Shown one piece after another: positions 1-6,192 of a stretch of DNA of 8,297 bases (position 1 is the stretch's first letter; each line of letters starts with the position of its first letter). The DNA comes from BMS3Bbin11 sp034659075 (lineage in GTDB: Bacteria; Pseudomonadota; Gammaproteobacteria; BMS3Bbin11), in NCBI GenBank assembly GCA_034659075.1, contig JAYEGM010000224.1, forward strand, positions 1 through 8,297. Reading direction: 5' to 3'. The notes beneath the pieces are model-generated. The model ran no database searches and was not told the DNA's origin. It was given only the letters and a program-made list of their open reading frames with translations. A program made the position numbers and the translations under genes.

Positions 1-413
1 TGATTGATTACAAGGTAGTTGAGTTCGCTGCCAGCATCCCGACAAATCTGAAACTTAACAGCCGGGCTCTTAAAGGTAATCATCTGAAGTATATCCTTCG
101 CGAAGTTGCTTCGCGTTACCTGCCGCAGGAATTGATCACACTTAAAAAGCAGGGCTTCCGCTTCCCACTGGGGATATGGTTTCGCACCGATCTGAAAAAC
201 TTTCTGCGCCGACTATTTGATCAGAGCCGTTTTGTTGAACTCGGGCTGTTTGAAAAAAGCTATATCGATACATTGCTTGATGAACATATATCAGGCAAGG
301 TTGATCATAACTACAGAATATGGGTATTGTTAAACCTTGAGTTCTGGTATCGCATGTATTTCGAAGGTGAGACCGTTGAATCGATGAAAGAATTTTCTGA
401 CCAGTTAGCCTGA
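1..413 (+). CDS. asnB: Asparagine synthase (glutamine-hydrolysing) family protein, C-terminal part
   Basis: Partial gene: the reading frame is open from the left edge (first full codon at 3) to TGA at 411-413, giving 136 residues. The visible part is the C-terminal end of the asparagine synthetase domain. Near the start it shows KVVEFAASIPTNLKL, then the LRE-Va-YLP-ELI-KKQGF-FPLGIW block, and near the end RIWVLLNLEFWYRMY; all are typical of the AsnB/amidotransferase family. In the family, this domain amidates a carboxylate using ATP, with ammonia supplied by an N-terminal glutaminase domain. The glutaminase and ATP-binding P-loop lie outside the window, so activity cannot be judged. An acyltransferase gene follows 18 bp downstream. 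Such paralogues are common in exopolysaccharide and O-antigen clusters, where they may amidate sugar acids rather than make asparagine; that role is inference. Family confidence is high, exact substrate unknown. Confidence 0.88.
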   Translation, partial: IDYKVVEFAASIPTNLKLNSRALKGNHLKYILREVASRYLPQELITLKKQGFRFPLGIWFRTDLKNFLRRLFDQSRFVELGLFEKSYIDTLLDEHISGKVDHNYRIWVLLNLEFWYRMYFEGETVESMKEFSDQLA

Positions 414-431
414 TCTATTTTTTATTAAGCC

Positions 432-1175
432 ATGTCAACAAGGATAAACAAGACACATAAAGTTCTTTCCGAAAAGGGTTCTGCCCTTTCGAAATATCAA
501 CATATTATTGTCGGCGATGACTCCTGGCTGTATTTATTCTATTTTGAGTTCTGCGCCCTGCTGGGCAAGTTCCCCGGTGCTCTGGGGATACTGCTTAGAA
601 AGCTCTTCTGGCCACGTTTGTTCGGTTCCTGCGGCAATGGTGTTATGTTTGCTGACAACATCGTTTTACGTCAGCCTAAAAATATTCACCTGGGAAACAA
701 TGTCGTCATCAGTGAGTTCTGCGTGCTGGATGCCCGCCATGATGATGAGCATGAGGTCATCGTACTTGATGATGATGTCATGCTTTCAACCAACGTCATG
801 ATCTCATGCAAGAACGGCTGTATTAAAATTGGTAAAAGCACAGGGCTAAGCGCACAAACGATCATTCATGCTACTAATGACTGTCCCGTTAATATTGGCG
901 ACGATGTCATCATCGGCCCACAAAGCTATATCTCAGCCGGTGGGAATTATCATTTCGATCAACTGGATGTCCCTATCCGTGAACAGGGAATCAACCCGGA
1001 TGGCGGCATTACTCTTGAAGATAATATCTGGCTGGGTGCCAGGGTAACTGTTCTGGGTGGCGTAACCATGGAAAGTGGAAGCATTACCGGGGCTGGGGCC
1101 GTGGTCAATAAATCTGTTCCCGCTAATGCAATCTGCGCCGGCGTGCCGGCAAAGGTAATCAAGACCAGGGAATAG
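432..1175 (+). CDS. Left-handed beta-helix (hexapeptide-repeat) acyltransferase
   Basis: A 247-residue protein. Residues about 30-65 form a hydrophobic/basic N-terminal region (WLYLFYFEF, then FPGALGILLRKLFWPRLFG) often seen in polysaccharide-locus acetyltransferases. From about residue 75 to 240 there are repeated hexapeptide turns (IHLGNN, IKIGKS, VNIGDDVIIG, ITLEDNIWLGARVTVLGG, SITGAGAVV), ending with the classic A-GVPAKVIK closing motif. His174, in GGNYHFD, is the likely catalytic base by comparison with the CAT/WbbJ/NodL type of acetyltransferase. The expected reaction is transfer of an acetyl or similar acyl group from a CoA or ACP donor to a sugar, in the cytoplasm or at the inner membrane face. 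ATG 432 is the first possible start, because an in-frame TAA lies at 426-428. No clear Shine-Dalgarno is visible, so translational coupling to the upstream amidotransferase gene is likely. The gene probably ends the polysaccharide operon. The acyl acceptor is unknown. Confidence 0.88.
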   Translation: MSTRINKTHKVLSEKGSALSKYQHIIVGDDSWLYLFYFEFCALLGKFPGALGILLRKLFWPRLFGSCGNGVMFADNIVLRQPKNIHLGNNVVISEFCVLDARHDDEHEVIVLDDDVMLSTNVMISCKNGCIKIGKSTGLSAQTIIHATNDCPVNIGDDVIIGPQSYISAGGNYHFDQLDVPIREQGINPDGGITLEDNIWLGARVTVLGGVTMESGSITGAGAVVNKSVPANAICAGVPAKVIKTRE

Positions 1176-1184
1176 TTTCAGAAA

Positions 1185-1970
1185 TTATTTTTTTAAAGCA
1201 CGCCGAATCGCATCAAACCACTTTTGAGCCATTTTCTCTTCACCCTGAGTATTTGGATGAACTTTGTCGTACAGATCAGCTTCACCATCGAACCCTGCGA
1301 ACTGGTCGACAAGAATAACCGGTGATCCGGATGTACCCAGCGACCTGGATAACTTAACGATGGTCTCATTCAATGAAACGACAGCCTTTATATCCTGGGG
1401 TGCGCGGCTCGTCGGAATAAGCCTGGCCAGCAGAATGATGACCTTTGAATTGTCATCTCTTAACAATGCAACAATATGCTTCAGCTCTTCACTCGTTGAC
1501 TGATTGTCCTGCCGCATAAACGCATCATTTGTCCCCAGATGAATCATTACGATATCAACATCGTATTTAGACAGCCAGTCCTGCAGACGCCCTGCACCGG
1601 AACCATTATCAAAGTTTCTTCCCCTGATAATTTCATCGGCAGTCCAGGCAAAATGCCCTTCATGATCCGGGTCAAACTTGTGCCCCCTGTAGTCATCATG
1701 TGGTGGCGGCCCCGGATTATACTGGCCAAACTGGCGGTTCATGGAACCGACAAAATCAACATTTATGCCAGCATCAACCAGCTTCTTCCACAAAGGGTAG
1801 CGAAAACTTGCGCGGTTACTTTCTGCCTGGGTAATGGAGTCACCCAGGGCAAGGATTTTAATCGTATCACTGCTGCTTTCAGCCGCAATCAGGCTCTGAC
1901 TCCAAACAAGCAAATAAATGGATAGTATGGTGAAGGCAGAAGTCCTGAATACTTTTGAACAAGATATCAT
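1185..1970 (-). CDS. Secreted SGNH/GDSL-type hydrolase (esterase-like)
   Basis: A 261-residue protein with a probable Sec signal peptide (hydrophobic core at residues 12-23, likely cleavage near LIAA-ES at 27-31). Block I is ILALGDSITQ with nucleophile Ser45; block III is LGTND with Asn148; block V is DKVHP with Asp235 and His238. The Ser-Asp-His triad is therefore complete. Block II reads EGHFAWTADEI, where many relatives have Gly instead of Ala108. Members of this superfamily hydrolyse esters, often O-acetyl groups on polysaccharides, and export fits such a role outside the cytoplasm; the actual substrate is not visible. A GGAG Shine-Dalgarno at 1980-1983 lies 9 nt before the ATG. The gene lies 58 bp downstream of the S8 protease on the same strand and is probably co-transcribed. 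It faces the acyltransferase gene tail to tail with a 9-bp gap. Length is normal for the family. Confidence 0.9.
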   Translation of the reverse strand: MISCSKVFRTSAFTILSIYLLVWSQSLIAAESSSDTIKILALGDSITQAESNRASFRYPLWKKLVDAGINVDFVGSMNRQFGQYNPGPPPHDDYRGHKFDPDHEGHFAWTADEIIRGRNFDNGSGAGRLQDWLSKYDVDIVMIHLGTNDAFMRQDNQSTSEELKHIVALLRDDNSKVIILLARLIPTSRAPQDIKAVVSLNETIVKLSRSLGTSGSPVILVDQFAGFDGEADLYDKVHPNTQGEEKMAQKWFDAIRRALKK

Positions 1971-2028
1971 TTAAATCATCTCCAGTGGATATCTGATGCA
2001 CATGACATAATATATTTCATCCCGACGA

Positions 2029-4215
2029 CTAGAACATTAAACCAACCGTCGTGAACACGGATAGACCTTCACCGAAATAGTTTGCATCTTCCGGGGTGCT
2101 GCGGTAAGCCAACGAGGTGCCGATTTGAGTACGACGATTCAGGTTCATCCTGTAGAAGGCTTCTAAATCAATTTCCTTACCTTCCGGAGACAGGGATACC
2201 CGTGTCTGACTGCTAACAACGTTACGAGAACTGTCGAGTGACTGTGGCACGATCAGGTCAGCATCACCGCTACTGATACGTAGTGGACTGGAGATAGCAA
2301 AACCTGCACGATCGTTATAACAGAACAAATTGCTGCCAATGACTCCTGTCCCCCATGACTGGCTGCCGAGGCCTGAGAAGCCTTGCAGGAATGACCCTTG
2401 CTGCTCCTTCACACCGGTATAACCCTGGGTGAAACTTGCAAATAAGGAAAACTTCTCGAACACCCTGTACTTTCCAGTCAGGCCTATTGCCGTCGTATTA
2501 GCATGTGCAACACTGAAAGCCCCACCGGATGCACCACCTAACAGGCTGCCATCCTCGTACAGATTACTCACACGCAGTGATACGCTCGTTTTTTCTGTCG
2601 GGAAATAACTGCCCTGCAACATTGCTGATTCGCTGCTTAGCCCATGCTCCAGGCCATCATCGAGACGATTTGCACCAAACTTGAAGGCCACCTTTTTATT
2701 CGGTTGATACCCTACACTCATGCTATCGGCAATACTGCTAAAGCCCATGTACTGAGAGCCGTAAGAGCTGGACCAGATAAAGTTTTCACTTAGCGAAAGA
2801 TTGTCGACATGGTCAAAACCGCTGGAAGGAGCATAGTTATGCTGCATATTGAATGATAAGCCATTGTTGAAATTACCAGTCATTTTCAATGACAGATCTT
2901 CATCCCTTATCTCGTCATCATTCTCAAGAAAAGGATCGGAATCTTTCAGAAAAATGTAATCTGTCGGATTGGCTGTACGCGTGTGCATAGACAATGAAAG
3001 ACTCTCTGACATGGCTACATCTACAGTACGCGTTTGGCGATCAAACATGTTCATCACATCAAATAATTTTGGCGTTTCGTTTTTTACATTTAATGCCTGA
3101 TTTAAATTCATGATATACGGACGATCATAGCTATCAAATACCAGTGCTGTCTCCAGACTCTCTTTTGCTTTTTTATTTTTTATCCAGAAATAACCCCCTG
3201 CGGCAGCTGCAGCCAGGGCAACAACCCCAATAACAGCTCCAGAGGAGTCTGTTGATGACTTAACGCCACCCTGTGCACCAACAGCAGCCGCAACATTTAA
3301 CAGACCATGCCCGGAAATGGCATCCACACCGGGAGCATCAATATCCGTAGCACTGTTTAACAGGATTTCAACGATCTGCTGGTTCGAAAGTCCAGGGTTT
3401 TGCGACAACAGTAGTGCGGCGGCACCAGCAACATGTGCAGTAGCTACAGATGTGCCTGTCCAGCCAACAAAAGCGTCGTCACTAGCATTTCCGGGCGCAA
3501 CAATTCCGACACCCGGAGCAGCCAGATAGACATTGGCCGCACCACCTGCCTTATTGGATAAATCGGCGATTGTTCCCGTATTAGGGTTATACGCACCGAC
3601 AATAATGCCGCGGCCATTGAACTGGTCATAAACGGATGGTGGAACATCAGGATTTGCCTGAAAGTCATTTCCAGCCCTGATAAATACGGCCTTGCCCACA
3701 TTCATTGCATTGATAATTGAACTATTCAGCGGCTCTGAAAATATCGTGCCTACCGTAAATGAGATGATCTTCACATCACCACGGGATGCGGCGATATTAA
3801 ATCCTGCTGCAGCACTATCTGCTCCTGCAAAACGGCTTGAATTTGCAATGCCTATAGACAGAACCTGCGCATCATATGCAACACCAACAGTTCCCTGATT
3901 ATTGAAGTTTGAAGCGATAATGCCAGCGATGGATGTACCGTGACCAGCACCATCTACATCACCGCCACTACTCCCGGCAGCAAGTCTTCCCTGCAGCTCA
4001 AAGTGGCTGACTCGTGCGCCTGTGTCAAGGCTGGCAACTGTCGCCCCACTACCGGTAGTACTGCTCCAGGCCGGTTCTACGTTGATGGTTGCGAGCCCGG
4101 TGTTTCTGAGGTATTCATCTGATGTGGGGCCAGGAGTATCTGCCAGTGATTGGCCTGAAATACCAACATATAATGCAATAGCCAGCACTCGGGAGAGCAC
4201 GGATTGAATCTTCAT
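2029..4215 (-). CDS. S8 (subtilisin-family) serine protease with C-terminal beta-barrel-like domain, autotransporter-like
   Basis: A 728-residue protein counted from ATG 4215. That start has a GTGGGA Shine-Dalgarno 6 nt upstream; the GTG at 4227 would be inside this site, so I reject it. The signal peptide has probable cleavage after SLA (residue 25). The peptidase S8 domain spans about 27-314, with catalytic Asp64 (SLDTG), His92 (GHGTS), oxyanion Asn183 (AGND) and nucleophile Ser256 (GTSVAT-HVAG). There is no room for an I9-type inhibitory propeptide. Residues about 326-345 are a strongly hydrophobic Ala/Gly/Val-rich segment followed by a Lys cluster (346-351). The rest, especially 440-728, is rich in alternating amphipathic beta strands with Gly/Asn/Asp turns and ends TVGLMF, the terminal aromatic typical of outer-membrane barrels. 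Likely role: surface display or secretion of a protease. The barrel assignment rests on pattern only and I do not recognise a canonical autotransporter domain. The gene is divergent from DUF1223 and followed by the SGNH hydrolase. Confidence 0.85.
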   Translation of the reverse strand: MKIQSVLSRVLAIALYVGISGQSLADTPGPTSDEYLRNTGLATINVEPAWSSTTGSGATVASLDTGARVSHFELQGRLAAGSSGGDVDGAGHGTSIAGIIASNFNNQGTVGVAYDAQVLSIGIANSSRFAGADSAAAGFNIAASRGDVKIISFTVGTIFSEPLNSSIINAMNVGKAVFIRAGNDFQANPDVPPSVYDQFNGRGIIVGAYNPNTGTIADLSNKAGGAANVYLAAPGVGIVAPGNASDDAFVGWTGTSVATAHVAGAAALLLSQNPGLSNQQIVEILLNSATDIDAPGVDAISGHGLLNVAAAVGAQGGVKSSTDSSGAVIGVVALAAAAAGGYFWIKNKKAKESLETALVFDSYDRPYIMNLNQALNVKNETPKLFDVMNMFDRQTRTVDVAMSESLSLSMHTRTANPTDYIFLKDSDPFLENDDEIRDEDLSLKMTGNFNNGLSFNMQHNYAPSSGFDHVDNLSLSENFIWSSSYGSQYMGFSSIADSMSVGYQPNKKVAFKFGANRLDDGLEHGLSSESAMLQGSYFPTEKTSVSLRVSNLYEDGSLLGGASGGAFSVAHANTTAIGLTGKYRVFEKFSLFASFTQGYTGVKEQQGSFLQGFSGLGSQSWGTGVIGSNLFCYNDRAGFAISSPLRISSGDADLIVPQSLDSSRNVVSSQTRVSLSPEGKEIDLEAFYRMNLNRRTQIGTSLAYRSTPEDANYFGEGLSVFTTVGLMF

Positions 4216-4221
4216 AATATA

Positions 4222-4227
4222 TCCCAC
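4222..4227 (-). promoter_or_regulatory. Ribosome binding site of the S8 protease gene
   Basis: Read on the minus strand the sequence is GTGGGA followed by six bases (TATATT) and ATG at 4215. The spacing is normal for a Shine-Dalgarno element. This decides the start: an alternative GTG start at 4227-4225 overlaps the element and would add four residues (start codon, G, Y, I) to the front of an already typical signal peptide. Confidence 0.6.
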
Positions 4228-4273
4228 ATTGTTTGTATTATTTGATTTTTATGGAAAAGGAAAAAATTAGCCG

Positions 4274-4279
4274 ATTATA
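4274..4279 (-). promoter_or_regulatory. Candidate -10 element for the S8 protease transcript
   Basis: The minus strand reads TATAAT, a perfect sigma70 -10 hexamer, about 60 bp before the ATG at 4215. No good -35 is present at 16-18 bp spacing (best options GGAGTT or TGGAGT), and the upstream TG is one base out of place for an extended -10. The region is AT-rich, so a chance match is possible. Confidence 0.35.
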
Positions 4280-4284
4280 ATCAC

Positions 4285-4330
4285 AAAAAGCCATTTAACT
4301 CCATAGCCTCCTGTTCCAGATAGGCTTTTT
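4285..4330. repeat. Inverted repeat AAAAAGCC / GGCTTTTT in the divergent intergenic region
   Basis: Perfect 8-bp arms at 4285-4292 and 4323-4330 are separated by 30 bp. An alternative shorter stem uses AGCCT (4305-4309) with AGGCT (4322-4326), followed on the plus strand by a run of T. The T run gives it a terminator-like look, but it lies between two divergently transcribed genes, where a terminator is not expected. It could be a leader structure, an operator, or chance in AT-rich DNA. Confidence 0.4.
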
Positions 4331-4417
4331 CCCTGCAAGGCCAGCAATAACCCTCCACAACACGGGTTAATGAAACTTTTAACTATAGCTTAAGTTCTAT
4401 TAAAAGATATCTACCCC

Positions 4418-5197
4418 ATGGCAATCACAAAAATCATGAATACACTGATACGAAACCCTTTATTGCTGATGCTTTTCTTTTTAGTTATCGCCACACAGTC
4501 AAAAAGCCATGCAATGGACAAACATTTTTTCAGCAGTGCCCATAAGGTCACTCTGCTTGAACTGTACACATCTGAAGGCTGCAGCAGCTGCCCTCCAGCG
4601 GAGAAATGGATGGCTTCACTAAAAGCTAATTCACAGCTGTGGAAACAATTTGTGCCCGTCGCCTTCCATGTAGATTACTGGGATTACATCGGCTGGAAAG
4701 ATCCCTTTGCAAGAAATGACTATGGCCTGAGACAAAGGGAATACAGGCAACTGGGCAACATACGCACTGTTTATACCCCAGGCATGATGCTTAACGGCAG
4801 GGAATGGCAAAAATGGCACTACAGGCGTAGCGTGCCAACTACTGGTGAAATTGTTGGAAATCTGGACGTAGTCCTCAAAGGTAACAAAATTAGCGCCGTA
4901 TTTTCACCCGTTGACAAGAAAATTACCGAATGGGAATTAAACGTCGCCGTACTTGGTTTTAATCTGAAATCTGATGTCCACAGTGGAGAAAACGCCGGTC
5001 GCCGGCTAAAGCAGGAATTTGTCGTATTGGGTTACCTTCGTGAAGGTTCCAACGATGGCCAATGGCAGGTGAATCTTCCCCGGATAAAAAAAGAATATGC
5101 CAACCACACAGGACTGGCCGTCTGGGTTAACATGAAAGGCGAGCAGACACCCGTACAGGCAACCGGCGGCTGGTTGAAGGCTCTTGACGATAGATGA
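4418..5197 (+). CDS. DUF1223 family secreted thioredoxin-fold-like protein
   Basis: A 259-residue protein. The N-terminus has a positively charged stretch and a hydrophobic core (residues 14-25), with likely signal cleavage near SKSHA-MD (28-33). The family hallmark follows at residues 47-61: LELYTSEGCSSCPPA, containing a CxxC pair at Cys55 and Cys58. Further conserved-looking blocks are FHVDYWDYIGWKDPF (about 83-97), the RQREY segment and VYTPGMMLNGREW. The CxxC after a beta strand and the YTP-type segment resemble thioredoxin-like folds, so a periplasmic thiol/disulfide role is possible, but the function of DUF1223 is not established to my knowledge. Length is normal for the family. Start choice is uncertain: ATG 4418 has no clear Shine-Dalgarno, and Met7 (4436) would also leave a usable signal peptide. 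The next gene begins 163 bp downstream after its own promoter-like sequence, so this gene may be monocistronic. Confidence 0.85.
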   Translation: MAITKIMNTLIRNPLLLMLFFLVIATQSKSHAMDKHFFSSAHKVTLLELYTSEGCSSCPPAEKWMASLKANSQLWKQFVPVAFHVDYWDYIGWKDPFARNDYGLRQREYRQLGNIRTVYTPGMMLNGREWQKWHYRRSVPTTGEIVGNLDVVLKGNKISAVFSPVDKKITEWELNVAVLGFNLKSDVHSGENAGRRLKQEFVVLGYLREGSNDGQWQVNLPRIKKEYANHTGLAVWVNMKGEQTPVQATGGWLKALDDR

Positions 5198-5252
5198 ATT
5201 GATCAGACCTTCCTGAAGGGTTAAGGCTGCCTGTGTTCCGGACTGGCTGTAA

Positions 5253-5261
5253 TGGTATAAT
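5253..5261 (+). promoter_or_regulatory. Extended -10 promoter upstream of the VC0807-family gene
   Basis: TGGTATAAT is a perfect extended -10 (TG, one base, TATAAT at 5256-5261). The -35 position is poor (TGTTCC at 5234-5239, 16-bp spacing), which is tolerated in extended -10 promoters. Transcription would start near 5268 and leave a leader of about 90 nt before the ATG at 5361. A second TATTAT-like sequence at 5282-5287 is weaker. Confidence 0.5.
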
Positions 5262-5360
5262 CCTCACCTTCGAACTACACTATCTATTATAGACATTTCT
5301 ATCATTCACCAAACTCATTGACTAGCAGGTGGTTAGAGATTTCAGTTACTTTAGTTACGC

Positions 5361-6131
5361 ATGGATACTATGGAAAATATCACGTCAAAAAGGCCACAAC
5401 ACAAACCCCGTCCGATGATCGATCTGCTGGTCAGCATCGTCATCCCTTCTATCATATTAATGAAGTTCAGCGGCGACCAGGATCTTGGTGCCGCCCGTGG
5501 CCTTATTGCCGCTCTTGCCTTCCCCCTCGGCTGGGGGCTATTTGAACTTATCCGCTATCGGAAGTTCAATTTCATTGCCCTGCTTGGACTGGTCAGTGTT
5601 CTGCTCACAGGTGGTATTGGACTGCTTGAACTCGACCTGAAATGGCTTGCGGTCAAGGAAGCTGCTGTACCCGGTATTATTGGTATTGCCGTACTAGTCT
5701 CCACCCGTACAAAATACCCGCTTATCCGCTCGCTGCTGTATAACCCGAAGATCATGCAGGTGGACAGGATCCACACAGCGCTGGAGGAAAAGGGGCATGT
5801 AGAGACCTTTGATAAAAGGCTGCTTAATGCCACCTATATGCTAGCAAGCACCTTCTTCTTCTCCTCGGTGATGAACTACATCATGGCTAAATGGATTGTA
5901 ACCAGTCCGACCGGCAGCCCTGCCTTTAATGAAGAACTGGGCAGACTTACCCTGGTCAGCTACCCGATGATTGCTATTCCCTCCATGATCATGATGTTCG
6001 GTGTACTTTATTATTTATGGAAAACCATTCACGGACTGACCGGCCTGAAACTTGAAGAATTAATGGTGCTGCCAGACGATGATGAAGAGGACGAAACTGA
6101 AAAAAAAACTGAAGACGGTGCTATTCCCTGA
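5361..6131 (+). CDS. VC0807 family multi-pass membrane protein
   Basis: A 256-residue protein with about six hydrophobic segments at roughly residues 19-35, 47-64, 69-89, 101-114, 156-180 and 200-222. The segment LKWLAVKEAAVPGIIG (93-108), ending in VLVST, and the following basic R-T-K-YP-IRSLLYNP stretch resemble the uncharacterised VC0807 family named after a Vibrio cholerae protein. The tail (about 238-252) is very acidic (DDDEEDETE) and presumably cytoplasmic. The family function is unknown to me; no transporter or enzyme motif is visible. ATG 5361 is used, but Met4 (5370) is equally possible, with a short GGA before it. The gene has its own candidate promoter and is followed 61 bp later by the sugar dehydrogenase gene, with which it may be co-transcribed. 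No functional link between the two is evident. Confidence 0.75.
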   Translation: MDTMENITSKRPQHKPRPMIDLLVSIVIPSIILMKFSGDQDLGAARGLIAALAFPLGWGLFELIRYRKFNFIALLGLVSVLLTGGIGLLELDLKWLAVKEAAVPGIIGIAVLVSTRTKYPLIRSLLYNPKIMQVDRIHTALEEKGHVETFDKRLLNATYMLASTFFFSSVMNYIMAKWIVTSPTGSPAFNEELGRLTLVSYPMIAIPSMIMMFGVLYYLWKTIHGLTGLKLEELMVLPDDDEEDETEKKTEDGAIP

Positions 6132-6192
6132 TTAACAGGCCGCCCTGAGGATTTTAACAAACAGCACACCTCTACTTAATTCATGAATAATC

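Larger units (their letters stand above)
4228..4417. other. AT-rich divergent intergenic region (190 bp)
   Basis: It separates the leftward S8 protease gene from the rightward DUF1223 gene and must contain control elements for the former. It holds the minus-strand TATAAT and the inverted repeat listed separately. For the rightward gene only weak promoter-like matches are visible, such as TATAGC at 4384-4389 with no convincing -35. No small ORF with a credible ribosome binding site is seen. Confidence 0.6.

Noticed and set aside
733..780. GATGAT-rich stretch within the acyltransferase gene as a repeat array
   Set aside because: It encodes Asp/His-rich loop residues of the beta-helix (DARHDDEHE and LDDDVM), is irregular, and is explained by coding content.
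1539..1925. A 128-codon open frame on the plus strand opposite the SGNH hydrolase gene
   Set aside because: It lies fully antisense to a gene with a complete catalytic motif set, has no ribosome binding site and its translation shows no recognisable domain.
3444..3701. An 85-codon minus-strand frame inside the S8 protease gene
   Set aside because: It is an out-of-frame shadow of the protease coding sequence, whose triad and reading frame are intact across the region.
4225..4227. GTG as the start codon of the S8 protease
   Set aside because: It overlaps the GTGGGA Shine-Dalgarno element that serves the ATG at 4215, and the extra residues do not improve the signal peptide.
5207..5221. Small hairpin ACCTTCCTGAAGGGT after the DUF1223 stop as a terminator
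   Set aside because: The stem is about five pairs including a wobble pair and is not followed by a T run, so it does not meet the pattern of an intrinsic terminator.
6179..6188. Ten-base palindrome ATTCATGAAT just before the sugar dehydrogenase start
   Set aside because: Short and AT-rich with no second copy in the nearby intergenic DNA; likely chance. The ATG inside it opens a frame that stops after nine codons.
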